From Dryas octopetala (lineage: Eukaryota; Streptophyta; Magnoliopsida; Rosales; Rosaceae), in contig OY992839.1 of the NCBI GenBank assembly GCA_963921425.1, positions 12,255,409 to 12,319,408 of the forward strand: 64,000 nucleotides of DNA. The letters run 5' to 3'. Made by a program: the position numbers and the translations under genes. The notes under the pieces are model-generated. The model made no database searches and was not told where the DNA came from. It saw only the letters and a program-made list of their open reading frames with translations. Within the stretch, counting starts at the first letter, position 1, and the number at the start of each line of letters is the position of its first letter. Below are positions 38,346 through 53,085 of the stretch, piece by piece.

Positions 38346-38599
38346 TAATGCCCTAATCCTATAGTAGGAGGGAACTTTCAAGTAAACATGTCCAAAATTG
38401 CACTTAAAAATTAGGCAAATCAAAAACTGTTAAGCTATAGTCAACCTCGTTTCAATTTTACCTAACGACAAAATTCAAATACTAGACTTGTTTTATTGGC
38501 TATCAAAGCCTGATCTGGAAAGTCGGTAATCCCCGAGCCTAGTAGAGAACACTTGTGAATTGAGACTCTGAATCGAGTACGACCGCCAATTTCTGAATT

Positions 38600-38650
38600 G
38601 AAACCCTAATACCCATTTCTGCATCTCTAGGGTTTCAAAACCCTAAAATA
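38600..38650 (+). promoter_or_regulatory. Three telo-box motifs in the SF3B1 leader
   Basis: AAACCCTAA at 38601-38609, TAGGGTTT at 38628-38635 and AAACCCTAA at about 38638-38646 lie directly before the ATG at 38651. Telo-boxes are typical of plant genes for RNA processing, ribosomes and the cell cycle. Confidence 0.6.
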
Positions 38651-41600
38651 ATGGCGTCTATCGACCCAGAGATAGCGAAGACCCAGGAGGAGAGGAAGAG
38701 GATGGAGCAGCAATTAGCCTCGCTCACCTCCGTCACCTTCGATACGGACCTCTATGGCGGCACCGACAAGGACGCCTACGTATCGTCAATCCCGGTCAAC
38801 GACGACGAGGAGAATTTGGAGGGCATGGACAATGAAGTGGCGCGAAAATTGGCGTCGTACACGGCCCCCAAGAACCTCATGAAGGAGATGCCGAGAGGCG
38901 GTGACGAAGACGAGGATTCGGGGTTGAAGAAGTCGCAGAAGATTATCGATCGTGAGGATGATTATCGGAGGCGGAGGCTGCAAAGGATCATTTCGCCGGA
39001 GCGGCACGACGCGTTTGCGTCGGGGGAGAAGACTCCGGACCCGTCGGTGAGGACTTACGCCGATGTGATGAGAGAGGAGGCTCTGAAGAGGGAGAAGGAC
39101 GAGACTTTGAGGGCGATTGCCAAGAAGAGGAAGGAGGAGGAGGAGGCGGGAAAGGCGGCGCCGCCGGAAAAAGGCGAGAAGGCGGATTCGGATGCGGCGG
39201 GGTCTCAGAAGAGGAGGAATAGGTGGGACCAGTCCCAGGATGAAGGTGGGGCGAAGAAGGCCAAGACTTCGGATTGGGACTTGCCGGATGCGGCGACCCC
39301 GGGAAGGTGGGATGCGACTCCGACGCCGGGGAGAGTGTCGGAGGCGACACCGGGGGTGGGGAGGAGGAACCGGTGGGACGAGACACCGACTCCGGGGCGG
39401 TTGGTAGATTCGGATGCCACTCCAGCTGGAGCTGTTACTCCGGGGGCTACCCCGGCTGGGATGACTTGGGATGCGACTCCGAAGCTTCCGGGAATGGCCA
39501 CACCTACTCCGAAACGACAGAGGTCCAGGTGGGATGAGACGCCTGCGACAATGGGGAGTGCGACCCCAATGGCTGGGGCAACCCCTGCTGCGGTCTATAC
39601 ACCTGGTGTGACTCCTGTTGGTGGGGTTGATCTTCCTACGCCCACGCCCGGAGCCATTAATCTGCGTGGCTCGTTTACGCCAGAGCAGTATAATTTGTTG
39701 AGATGGGAGAAGGACATTGAGGATAGGAATAGGCCGTTGACTGATGAAGAGCTGGATGCTATGTTTCCTCAAGAGGGTTATAAGATTTTGGAGCCTCCAG
39801 CTTCGTATGTTCCGATTAGGACCCCAGCGAGGAAGCTGCTCGCAACCCCGACTCCAATGGGTACTCCTCTTTATTCCATTCCGGAAGAGAATCGTGGGCA
39901 GCAGTTTGATGTGCCAAAGGAGATGCCCGGTGGCTTGCCTTTTATGAAGCCCGAGGATTACCAGTACTTTGGGGCATTGTTGAATGAAGATGAAGAGGAA
40001 GAGTTGTCTCCTGATGAACAGAAAGAGCGGAAGATTATGAAGCTTTTGCTTAAGGTTAAGAACGGTACTCCACCGCAGAGAAAGACAGCGTTGAGGCAGC
40101 TTACTGATAAAGCTCGTGAGTTCGGTGCTGGCCCATTGTTTAACCGAATTTTGCCTTTGCTTATGCAACCCACTTTGGAAGACCAAGAGAGGCATCTTTT
40201 GGTTAAGGTTATCGATAGAGTGCTGTATAAATTGGATGAATTGGTACGTCCTTATGTGCATAAGATTCTTGTTGTGATTGAACCTTTATTGATTGATGAA
40301 GACTATTATGCGCGTGTTGAAGGGAGAGAAATTATCTCCAATCTTAGTAAAGCAGCTGGTTTGGCTACTATGATTGCAGCCATGCGTCCGGATATTGATA
40401 ATATTGATGAATATGTTAGGAACACTACTGCTAGAGCTTTCAGTGTTGTTGCTTCTGCTCTTGGCATTCCTGCCCTCTTACCATTCTTGAAAGCTGTGTG
40501 TCAGAGCAAGAAATCATGGCAAGCACGGCACACTGGAATAAAGATTGTTCAGCAGATTGCCATTTTGATTGGGTGTGCCGTTCTTCCCCACTTGAGGTCT
40601 CTTGTGGAGATTATAGAAAATGGTCTGAGTGATGAAAATCAGAAGGTCCGGACAATTACTGCGCTCTCTCTTGCTGCTCTTGCTGAGGCTGCTGCCCCTT
40701 ATGGTATTGAAAGCTTTGACTCTGTCTTGAAGCCACTGTGGAAGGGTATTAGATCTCACCGTGGTAAGGTTTTGGCTGCCTTCTTGAAGGCGATTGGTTT
40801 TATTATTCCTCTTATGGATGCATTATATGCTAGTTACTATACAAAGGAAGTAATGGTTATCTTGATTCGAGAGTTCCAGTCTCCTGATGAAGAAATGAAG
40901 AAAATTGTGCTCAAAGTGGTGAAACAGTGTGTGAGTACAGAAGGTGTAGAGCCTGATTATATAAGAAATGATATTCTTCCTGAGTTTTTCAGAAACTTCT
41001 GGGTTAGAAGGATGGCTTTGGATAGGAGAAACTACAGGCAACTAGTGGAAACAACTGTGGAGATAGCAAACAAAGTGAGTGTTGCTGATATAGTAGGGAG
41101 AATTGTTGAGGATCTCAAGGATGAGAGTGAACCATATAGGAGAATGGTTATGGAGACAATTGAGAAGGTGGTTGTGAACTTGGGTGCATCTGATATTGAT
41201 GCTCGGTTGGAGGAGCTTCTCATTGATGGTATCCTTTATGCTTTCCAAGAGCAGACCAGTGATGATGCAAATGTGATGCTTAATGGGTTTGGTGCAGTAG
41301 TGAATTCTCTTGGGCAGAGGGTGAAACCTTACCTTCCCCAGATTTGTGGTACCATTAAGTGGCGCTTGAATAACAAGAGTGCAAAGGTCAGACAGCAAGC
41401 TGCAGATCTTATTTCTAGGATTGCTGTTGTCATGAAGCAGTGCCAAGAGGAACAACTGATGGGTCATCTTGGTGTTGTCTTGTACGAGTATTTGGGAGAA
41501 GAGTACCCAGAAGTTCTGGGATCAATTCTGGGAGCACTGAAGGCAATTGTCAATGTTATTGGTATGACAAAGATGACACCTCCCATAAAGGATTTGCTTC

Positions 41601-42463
41601 CTAGGTTGACTCCAATTTTGAAGAATAGGCATGAGAAAGTCCAGGAGAATTGTATTGACCTTGTTGGTCGTATTGCTGACCGTGGTGCTGAGTTTGTTCC
41701 AGCAAGGGAGTGGATGAGGATCTGTTTCGAGCTTCTTGAGATGCTTAAGGCTCACAAGAAGGGTATCCGGCGAGCTACTGTGAACACTTTTGGGTACATT
41801 GCAAAAGCCATTGGCCCACAAGATGTCCTGGCAACTCTGCTGAACAATCTCAAGGTGCAGGAGCGACAGAACCGTGTTTGCACCACTGTGGCAATTGCAA
41901 TAGTAGCCGAAACCTGTTCTCCTTTTACAGTTCTTCCAGCACTGATGAATGAGTATCGTGTTCCAGAGCTTAATGTGCAGAATGGTGTTTTGAAATCCCT
42001 CTCTTTCCTGTTTGAGTACATTGGTGAAATGGGCAAAGACTATATCTATGCAGTGACCCCATTGCTTGAGGATGCCCTCATGGATAGAGATCTGGTTCAC
42101 AGGCAAACTGCAGCTTCTGCTGTCAAGCACATGGCTTTGGGAGTAGCTGGATTGGGTTGTGAGGACGCATTAGTCCACTTGTTGAACTATGTGTGGCCAA
42201 ACATATTTGAGACATCCCCACATGTTATAAATGCTGTCATGGAAGCCATTGAAGGGATGAGAGTGGCTTTGGGTGCTGCTGTTGTGCTTAATTACTGTCT
42301 CCAGGGGCTGTTCCATCCAGCTAGGAAGGTTAGGGAGGTGTACTGGAAGATTTACAACTCACTGTATATTGGAGCTCAAGATGCTCTTGTAGCAGCATAC
42401 CCTTTGCTGGAGGATGAGGAGCATAATGTTTACACTAGGCCTGAGCTAATGATGTTTGTTTGA
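38651..42463 (+). CDS. SF3B1: Splicing factor 3B subunit 1 (SF3B1/SAP155)
   Basis: One uninterrupted 1270-codon frame, as in the intronless SF3B1 genes known from plants. The protein is the HEAT-repeat scaffold of the U2 snRNP SF3b complex, which clamps the branch-point helix in the nucleus. The N-terminal 350 residues are acidic/basic and disordered, with repeated RWDETP and TPTPGR motifs (U2AF-ligand and CDK sites). About residues 440-1270 form the HEAT superhelix, with long blocks that match animal SF3B1, such as [31 protein letters not shown] and [20 protein letters not shown]. Lys665 (in NQKVRT) corresponds to human Lys700. Length and ends ([10 protein letters not shown] to ELMMFV) are complete. 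A 491-codon antisense frame is a shadow of its codon usage. Confidence 0.97.
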   Translation: MASIDPEIAKTQEERKRMEQQLASLTSVTFDTDLYGGTDKDAYVSSIPVNDDEENLEGMDNEVARKLASYTAPKNLMKEMPRGGDEDEDSGLKKSQKIIDREDDYRRRRLQRIISPERHDAFASGEKTPDPSVRTYADVMREEALKREKDETLRAIAKKRKEEEEAGKAAPPEKGEKADSDAAGSQKRRNRWDQSQDEGGAKKAKTSDWDLPDAATPGRWDATPTPGRVSEATPGVGRRNRWDETPTPGRLVDSDATPAGAVTPGATPAGMTWDATPKLPGMATPTPKRQRSRWDETPATMGSATPMAGATPAAVYTPGVTPVGGVDLPTPTPGAINLRGSFTPEQYNLLRWEKDIEDRNRPLTDEELDAMFPQEGYKILEPPASYVPIRTPARKLLATPTPMGTPLYSIPEENRGQQFDVPKEMPGGLPFMKPEDYQYFGALLNEDEEEELSPDEQKERKIMKLLLKVKNGTPPQRKTALRQLTDKAREFGAGPLFNRILPLLMQPTLEDQERHLLVKVIDRVLYKLDELVRPYVHKILVVIEPLLIDEDYYARVEGREIISNLSKAAGLATMIAAMRPDIDNIDEYVRNTTARAFSVVASALGIPALLPFLKAVCQSKKSWQARHTGIKIVQQIAILIGCAVLPHLRSLVEIIENGLSDENQKVRTITALSLAALAEAAAPYGIESFDSVLKPLWKGIRSHRGKVLAAFLKAIGFIIPLMDALYASYYTKEVMVILIREFQSPDEEMKKIVLKVVKQCVSTEGVEPDYIRNDILPEFFRNFWVRRMALDRRNYRQLVETTVEIANKVSVADIVGRIVEDLKDESEPYRRMVMETIEKVVVNLGASDIDARLEELLIDGILYAFQEQTSDDANVMLNGFGAVVNSLGQRVKPYLPQICGTIKWRLNNKSAKVRQQAADLISRIAVVMKQCQEEQLMGHLGVVLYEYLGEEYPEVLGSILGALKAIVNVIGMTKMTPPIKDLLPRLTPILKNRHEKVQENCIDLVGRIADRGAEFVPAREWMRICFELLEMLKAHKKGIRRATVNTFGYIAKAIGPQDVLATLLNNLKVQERQNRVCTTVAIAIVAETCSPFTVLPALMNEYRVPELNVQNGVLKSLSFLFEYIGEMGKDYIYAVTPLLEDALMDRDLVHRQTAASAVKHMALGVAGLGCEDALVHLLNYVWPNIFETSPHVINAVMEAIEGMRVALGAAVVLNYCLQGLFHPARKVREVYWKIYNSLYIGAQDALVAAYPLLEDEEHNVYTRPELMMFV

Positions 42464-42646
42464 GCTGCTGCAGTTATTATTTAGCCAAGGAGTGTAAATA
42501 GGTAGTAGAATCCTCTGAGAAATAGGTTTAGGCATTTTGCCTTTTAGCTGCTGCAGTTTTATTTAGGCAAGGTCCGTACATCAGTAATAGAATCCTCTGA
42601 GAACTATGTTTAGGCATTTTGACTTTCGGCTTCTGTAGTTTTTATA
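42463..42646 (+). repeat. Tandem repeat (83-bp period) in the SF3B1 3' UTR
   Basis: Unit 1 (42463-42545) and unit 2 (42546-42628) share AGCTGCTGCAGTT, TAGAATCCTCTGAGAA and TATGTTTAGGCATTTTG or close variants. A partial third unit starts near 42629 (GGCTTCTGTAGTTTTTAT). The first unit begins at the last base of the stop codon. Confidence 0.8.
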
Positions 42647-44139
42647 AATCAGTATTGTTACCATACTATTACGATTTTACTATGCTTGCTTATTCCATTG
42701 TCTTCTATGATATTCATGGGGTATTGGTAACCCCATCTTAAGGGAAAGGTGTCCATGTGACCCGGATTTGAATCCAGGATAGGAACTGGTTAGTACAACA
42801 AAAAGGAAAGTAAAAAAATTAGCTTATAGCATGTGGTTCCCTTATTTTGACAGTAAAGGAAGATTTCCAATGGACTACTGAACTTGATTTCTTTATTAGA
42901 TTGTATTTGCTTCTTAATGAAACTTTTGCTACAATTGCGGTATGCTACTCCCAGTTCTGCTTATTTGTTTTATTAATTGCTAACCATATATTAGGATTAA
43001 TTTGCATTTTTACAGTTGGGGCTTTGTAATGTTTTGCCTGTTATTTGTTATATTTGAAGTCCTAAATGCCAGACACCCTTGGAAAATTGGCTTTTGAGGA
43101 AACAGATTGTTTTATTTATTTTATAATTCTTTCTTCTCGTATAATGTTGCAGAGTATAATGCTATATATGATATATTCGAACATTGTTTCAGCCTTACAA
43201 TGAAGGAGAACTGACTCCATCCAACCTTAGTAACATAACTATACTCACTGGTAAAGAAATGGATTATTTGCTTTTTATAGATGAAGGATTTTAGAATGAT
43301 TGCATTATTTCTAAATCTGTTGTACTTTTTTTTTGCAGATCTCGATTTTAATCTATTTTTAATGTAATGATGTGAATGGAATAGTTAAGATGTGTAATCT
43401 GGCTTCAATGTGTGGTTTGAGTTTTAGGAGCTTGTTAGACCAACTTGGATGTGTAATCTGGCTACTATTCTAATCTGCATTGTCTGCAATTTGGATACTC
43501 CTCAAAGTATTAAGACTTGTTACTATAGCTGTAATCAGCATGGTTTATGTAACATATCTTGATTGTCAGAGAGTTGCAACTAAACAATGAAGAAGAGTTT
43601 ATCAGTTTATCAGGATTGTCATGCATTAAAGGGTTGCAGTTATTTTTTTTTATCCATAATTTGCTTTCTTGTTTGTAGTTTTATTTTGCACATTGCAGTC
43701 TGTACACTCAAATTCTGTTCTTGAAGCACATTGTTGGTTTTCCACTTTTATGTATTTCTGAACAAAATGATGATTTGAGTTTTCTTCTCGGAAATTTTAT
43801 TCAGTATTGAAATTATAAATGTCTTCCTAGGTGATCCAATATAACCATGAGTGTGTGTTCAATTCACAATGTGGAGCCATTTTACTGTCACTGTAAGCTG
43901 TGTAGTTCTATTTATTAGGTTGCTACAAAGACTATTTTGTCCTTGAACCACATTTCCTTAATCAACAATCAAGCGTCAAATGAAAGTGGCAATTGTTTAA
44001 GTTCATCTTTATATAGAAAAGGATGTGGCCAATTTCATTACCTCCAGTCTAGACACTTTCGTTAATATAGCTTAAAAAAAAAAAAAAAACACACATTACA
44101 GAAAAGTAAAAAATACCACAGGTTGTAGTTAAAAAAAAA
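42647..44139. other. SF3B1 downstream spacer
   Basis: No gene is seen. A fragment with GACCCGGATTTGAATCCAGG at about 42758-42777 resembles a pol III B-box and may be a SINE remnant. The rest is AT-rich unique-looking sequence. Confidence 0.4.
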
Positions 44140-44141
44140 AA

Positions 44142-45205
44142 AGGATTTTTTTTCAATTTTGGTACTTGAAACTCTTGAACTTTGACCATTGTTTCAATTA
44201 GGTACCTAAATGATTGTTTGTCTCAATTTTATACCCAATTTTTATTTTGTCCTAATATGATGTCAAATAATACTAAGTTACAAGTGCTTATATTCTCATC
44301 CGCTGTCCTATTTCTCCACTCATCTTATTTTTACACCTAACATTAAATTTGAAAAAAAATATAAAAACACTATTCATACCACATTATTCCTATAATACCC
44401 TTTAATATACTAACTCAAAAACCCACCTACGAAACACTCTTCTCACCCCTCTTAACTATCATCCCACCCACTCATTTTTTTCCCTAATTCTTTTCTTCCA
44501 TAAACCCTAATTCTACTCTGTTACCAAAACTTAAAATTGATGATACTATTTGGTTGATGCCCATACATCTATTAAAATGTATGATTATTCTATACCCTAA
44601 ACCCTTTTTATTTATATATTTATTTATAATTTTAGATCAATAATTCATTCTATTTTAATGTTTCTTTTGATTTAGAATTCGAATATTAATCTTATGGATT
44701 TAATTTGGAATTTAGGAATGAATTATAGAATGAGTATATGATTCTTTTTCTTCTATTTGAGAAAAGGATGAGTGGGTGGAATGATAAATTAAGGGGGGGG
44801 TGATAAGAGTGTTTAGCAGGTGTGTGTTTGAGTTGATATATCAAATGGTATTATTGGAATAATAAGAGGTGGGAAAAATGTTTTTCTATTTCTTTTCAAA
44901 TTTAATGGTGAGTGGAAAAATAGGACAGAAAGTGAAAATATAAGCATTCTACTAATAAATGACATAAAAGTTAAGAGGCATTTTAGTCAACCCAAGTTCA
45001 TAGATAGACTAAATTAACCTTAAGAATAAGACGTGTGTATAATAGGCACATAACCAAATTTTGTTAGCATTATTTGACCGAAGTCACATTATATACAAAA
45101 ATTGGACAAAAATAAAAGTTTCATAATTTGAGTATGTAATTGAGATAAGGCCCACTATAAGGGTCAAAGCTCAAATACCAAAATTTAAAAAAACTCAAAG
45201 AAATA
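44142..45205. mobile_element. Large foldback element containing a second, nested foldback element
   Basis: The outer arms (about 44142-44280 and 45000-45205) are inverted: CAATTTTGGTACTTGAA...TTTGACCATTG on the left against the reverse complement of ...GGTCAAAGCTCAAATACCAAA on the right. They resemble the MITE at 35254-35685. The inner pair (about 44284-44480 and 44775-44965) is separately inverted: GCTTATATTCTCATCCGCTG and CTGTCCTATTTCTCCACTCA against CAGAAAGTGAAAATATAAGC and GAGTGGAAAAATAGGACAG. The inner unit is kin to the element at 58878-59135. No clear target duplications. Confidence 0.7.
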
Positions 45206-46209
45206 AAAAGGTGCTCTTCAAAGAAATTTGGGTGGTTTTATTAAGGAAATTTCTTTTGATACCTAAATGCTCGTTGTAATCCCATCTATAATATTTTCTC
45301 CTGAAACTTTTCTTGTTGCCTTTAAAATTTACAAAACTAAAAAGAAAAGTAAAAATAGAAAAACACCCAGACCATGCTCCCCTTCTCTCTTCCCTTTTTT
45401 GTCCCTCTCTTTCCTTTCCTCTCTCTTCCCTTCACTCATTGCCCAGTCCGGATACGCAGAGAGATAGAGAGGAAAGAGAAAAACAAAATAGGAGAGAGAG
45501 TGCATAACCCAAGCTTTTTTTATTTTTATTTTTTTAGTCTGTAGAATTATTATTCATTGCATCACCCAAGAGATCACATGACAACCTAAGAAAATGCACA
45601 TTTCTCTGCAACTCATATCATCTGTTTCGTTTGATTAAAAGCAATTGACCCATTTTTCTTAGACAATGTAAACAATACATGCCTTTCTGCGACTATAGAT
45701 ATTATTTTACATCTACCGAAAAACAGCTACTGTTTTACTAAATCCAACAAGATGAGAGCTTTTTGTACCATTTTTACAACGCCACATGACTAATTGTGCT
45801 ACAATTTGCCATTTAAATCCCCATACAAGCAAAGTTGGCTCAAATATGTCAAATGTGCCATCCAAGCATAGAAGCTCTGAAATGCAAGCAGGACAACTCA
45901 TACAGAACTAATTAGTTCGCCATTTTAAATATTAAAAAAAAAAAAAAAAAGCCACCAAGTATTAAGCTATGGGAAAACCTTACTTGAACCTTGAATCAGA
46001 ATTTTCATTAGTTTATAAATGATTATAAACTAATAATTTATAAATAGAGATGTTAAGAACCCGAGTACTTGAACCTTCAAGAAAAACCATAAATAAAAAG
46101 AAAAATAAAACACACAAGAGTCTAGCAATGCCTCCAAAATTCATAATTTGAGGCATAAACTCCTAGAGGCTCATAGTGCCTGGAGACATAACAAGATGGA
46201 TGGCTAACT

Positions 46210-48752
<2,543 letters not shown>

Positions 48753-51019
48753 TGGAATGGATCGATTGATTTGATGGGTTGGAATTGGATTTGGGGATTT
48801 TGAAGGAGAGACAGAGAGACAGAGAGAGAGAGGCAAAGAACGTGGAGACCCAGCCCCCAGGGTTTTATATATGCTTTTCTCTTTTTGTTTTTTGCTTGCA
48901 GGTACTTCTATTTATACGTTTTTATAAAACACACGCCACATTTCTTAAAAGCAAAATATAATTTTATTAATTTTCAAGCGCTTAAAAGGCTAAAAGCTCT
49001 TGAAAATTATTTAAGAGAATGCAAGTTAAAAGTTGTTATTTTTAATGACCTGAACAATTAAATTTTGTAACAGTAACAATAATTTTCTCACACGTGAGGC
49101 GTGTGCTTTGGGCAGATTCGTAGCTGTAGTACAACAGAAGTTGTAGCTATAGCCTATAGTTGTCGATTAATTTTTTATCTTTATTTCTATTTGGATATTA
49201 ATATTTGTGATTATGATTTTTACAATGTATCTGAATATGTATTAGGAGATTTATTAGTTTACAATTTAAAGTTAGTGGGTTTTTATAGAAGATATATATA
49301 GTGTAGATGCAATGATTTAGCAGTTGCAGTTGCAGTTGGGATAAACTTGATCCATCGTGCAACGGTACTTTCAAGCCCTCAATGTTGCTTTTTGTCTTGA
49401 AATGTAAATACAAATGCGCATATACCCGTTTAAATAATAAAATTAATGATTTGTCATTTATAGTTAATGGACCAATAAAAATTATCTCATAAAGCTTTAC
49501 TACTAGTACTTTCCAATTTATTATAAACTTTGTTGGTCTTAAAAAACAACTTGTAAAAATTTAAATCTTGAAAAAAATATGGTCATCGCCTATAATGATG
49601 ACGTGGCATGAGTACGGATAAATACATTAGGTTTGATTTTTTCAATTTTCTTTGACTTTTTTTTTTTTCAGACATTCTTTGACCTTTTTTTGTTGGGTAA
49701 ATTATTGAGATAGAGAATCATTAGAGACAAGACAACAAAATGACAAATTAATTAAGAGTCAATTCTTTTGTGGAATATGTGAGAGTAACAAAGTTTAACA
49801 TATATGATTAAACGGGTTGATATTAACAGGTCAATGTCCATTCATGATATTAACATATATTATTAATACTTTTGTATGTTTTTTTTAAAGAACCTTGTAG
49901 GCTATAAGCCTATAATTCAAAACATAAATGTATTGTTTTTTACATGTTTTGGATCATGTAATGTGTTAGACATAACACAAAAGTTTCGTGGTTTAATAAA
50001 ATGTTCTATTTATTTTATATATTTAATATTTAGAAATTTTTGATATTTTATCATTTGATTGACAAAAAAAAAAAATAATGGATAAAACATGACACAATAC
50101 TTTAAATTTACAAAGTTTAGATTTTATACATGCAACATGATAAGTTAACAGATCGGGTTTAAGTTTGGATAAATTTTTTATGACTAGAGTTTGCATAATT
50201 TTTTGGTGACCGGAGTTTGAATAAGTTTATACAAACATGAATATGTTATGTATTATTCTCCTCCGTCTTGGAGGAATTTATAGTAGTAGAACAATACCTC
50301 ACTAGAAAAATAAATCTAATTACTTAATCAACTCCTAATTACATGATTCAAGGCTAATTTTCTCTTAAAATAATCCCATAAAATTGTAATTTGTCAAACC
50401 TTCCAACAAACAGTTGTAATGGTGAGCTTTTCTCTTATGAACATAACTTATATGGACCTGATCCTCTCTAATTTTTTGTCCCTTCCTTTTCTCTCCTCTT
50501 TAAATCTTAGCCCTCCAAACTTAATTAGTACAACCTAATGGTCTATCTATCAAGAAAAAATCCTTTGCCGTAAACACTACCCTTTTGAAGCCACCAAAGA
50601 ACTCTTTCTTGTATTGTTGTTGCAACACAGTACATGGAAAACCTCATTAAATGGCTACAACACCAAACCAACGAAGGAAGGCAATTTTTCTAGTTGTGCC
50701 ATTCGTTTTGAACCTTTGATGAAGAACATTGGGACTCTGTAACAAAGACGGACAAAGATTAATTAAATAAAATTAGTGTTTGACAATCTAATGGCTCAAA
50801 CTTTAAATTCTTACTCATGCTTATATAATTGTTTGCATCTAGATTTGACACCTCTAAAGTTATGTCGCTGAATGAAGATTTGGTGTATTTGTGAGAAAAT
50901 AGAGGGAAATCAGGATAATTATCATTAATTATATTTGTGATTTTATTGTGATTTTTTGGAGATTTTATTAGATATTAATTTTATAACTTACTTGTCGTAT
51001 TGCTACTGTAAGTTGTCGT
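48753..51019. other. Spacer between the divergently flanked 14-3-3 and MenA genes
   Basis: The 14-3-3 leader (GA-rich, about 48790-48835) is followed by AT-rich spacer. No gene, RNA or clear repeat was recognised up to the dispersed repeat at 51020. Confidence 0.45.
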
Positions 51020-51235
51020 TATTTTACTTGTCGCACAATTGTCTAATTAGAAGTTAGTTTCGGCGCTATCTTTTATTTTAACCAATCTTTTATTTTAACC
51101 AATCTTTATTTTATGACAGTTACTCTAGGTCGAATAGTGGCACGCCTACATCACACTAAAAAGGACGAAAACCTCTTCTTGATTCACAGCCCTCCATTTC
51201 TAGGCCGTGATATTTTTTTAGGGTAACATTAATAA
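51020..51235 (+). repeat. LTR-like dispersed repeat, copy 3 of 3 (end fragment)
   Basis: TTGTCGCACAATTGTCTAAT, AGAAGTTAG, GTCGAATAGTGGCACGCC, ACAGCCCTCCA and GGCCGTGATA match the ends of copies 1 and 2. It includes a local duplication of TCTTTTATTTTAACCAA. Only the terminal part is present. Confidence 0.45.
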
Positions 51236-51481
51236 CTTATGCTCATAAGTGAAAATCTGTAAGTGACATGAGCTTTTTTATTGTAACTGATTAGATTAAT
51301 CAGAAAATATTGGATGGGTTTTCAGTGGTTGCTGCCACAGTTGTTTTAAGAGCAATAGGTAACTTGAAAAGAAATGTATACAAACTTGTTCCCAAGATCC
51401 ATAACTCTGCCACTGAACACAACAAACTTAGACATATCCTTTCCTATACACTCAACAGTCTCTGTGAGACTACAAAACTCT

Positions 51482-53049
51482 TTATGAGAATGCCAAACTT
51501 GGAATACTTATTTTAGGGACCATTCTTGCTACCACCAGTCCAGCAGCCAATGCAGCTCCAAACAAAGAATGCAATCTCACGCAGTAATACTTCGCCATGA
51601 ATATTTTCCGTTTGTCCTGCAAAGAAAAAAGAACATAATTCTTATAAGCAAGTCTAAGAGCAGGTTTACGGGAAGTATTAAGAGGTATGCATTCCTATAA
51701 TGCCATATTCAAAGTCCATTAAGGTGTGACTACTCACATTGTGGTTTTCTTCAACATAGCTAACCACCAGTCTTGCCATTGGTAAGGTCAAGGCACATAG
51801 AAACTGAAACAAACAATGCTTAAACTCAGACTCAGTGATAAGTGCAAAACAGATACTACTAGGCAGAAATGATAGGAAGAAACATCAATTTCAGTATTCA
51901 TCAATGAGAATTAAGCATAGGTTTTATCAATTACATGTAACTTACAATACAAGTAAAAGGAAGAACACTGCTTAGACCAAAAGCAAAAGTGAGAGCATAA
52001 AGTCCTGTAATTGCCAATTTCACTACCCCTGATCCTCTTCTGGTGCCAAGCCTAACCTGTATATCGAAAAAAAATAAAAATTAGACCAACAGTACGTTAT
52101 CTTGTCAAGGTTGAACCATATTAGGGATCAATTAATTGTATATACCAGAGGGGACATTTTTCCTACAGCCCTGTCTCCTTCAACCTGGGTTGCATGACAT
52201 TCACGTCAGCTGATCTTTGACAGACAATGAACCAGGAGAGGCCCAAAATTTCTCAGAATAGAAAAATGAAAACTACCTGATGAAAGTGACTACAGAACAA
52301 GATTAAGGCTGTTGTAAAGCCAACAAGGAGTGATGCAGAAAGAATTGAACCATTGAAGGGAAGAGAGATCATTTCACTGTCAAGACAAGCAATGTTAATT
52401 ATCTAAGACTCACAAACATAAATCCAAGTCGTGGCATTGCAATCATGTTACCTTATGCTTCCCTGTAACAAATAAAAAGCTGTAGTAGCGAATGGACCAA
52501 ATGCTGCAAGGCACAATGGCTCTCCCAATCCTTGGTAACTTAACCGAAATGGCGGGCACTGCAACTCAAAATTAGAACATAGGTAAAAACATGATGTTTC
52601 TCATGCATAGTTGGGAAGGTATGACCAGGCACTGAGGATTCAATTATGAAAAATAAAATTAAGAAACATATTAACTTGTTTTGAACTAAATGATTGAAAA
52701 AGAAAAAATATGTAGAACAACATAGCATGAGAATATTTCCGCATTGATATGGTATTAAGTGGTACCAATGCTGACATTGGTGGTAGTGGTGATGTTGTAC
52801 CAAAAATAGCAACAAGATATGTGTTAGCTTGATATACATTGTTGGCCCATTCAGTAATAGCTTAAGATTTTGGGGTCTAGTGGTTGTATAACATTGTACC
52901 AGAGTCTTGATTGTAGGAGTCTCGGAGCTCAAAACCTCCACTCCCCATTTCCCACTTCTTTGTTGGTTTGCAGGGTGAAGGGTGGGGCTGCACCTATATG
53001 TTTCTCTCTCTCCATCAGTCTGCCTCTCCACATGCAAGACTGATGCCAG

Positions 53050-53085
<36 letters not shown>

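Noticed and set aside
38786..40261. 491-codon antisense open frame across SF3B1
   Set aside because: Arg/Ser/Pro-rich shadow of the biased SF3B1 codons. The sense frame is a full conserved protein and the antisense frame resembles nothing.
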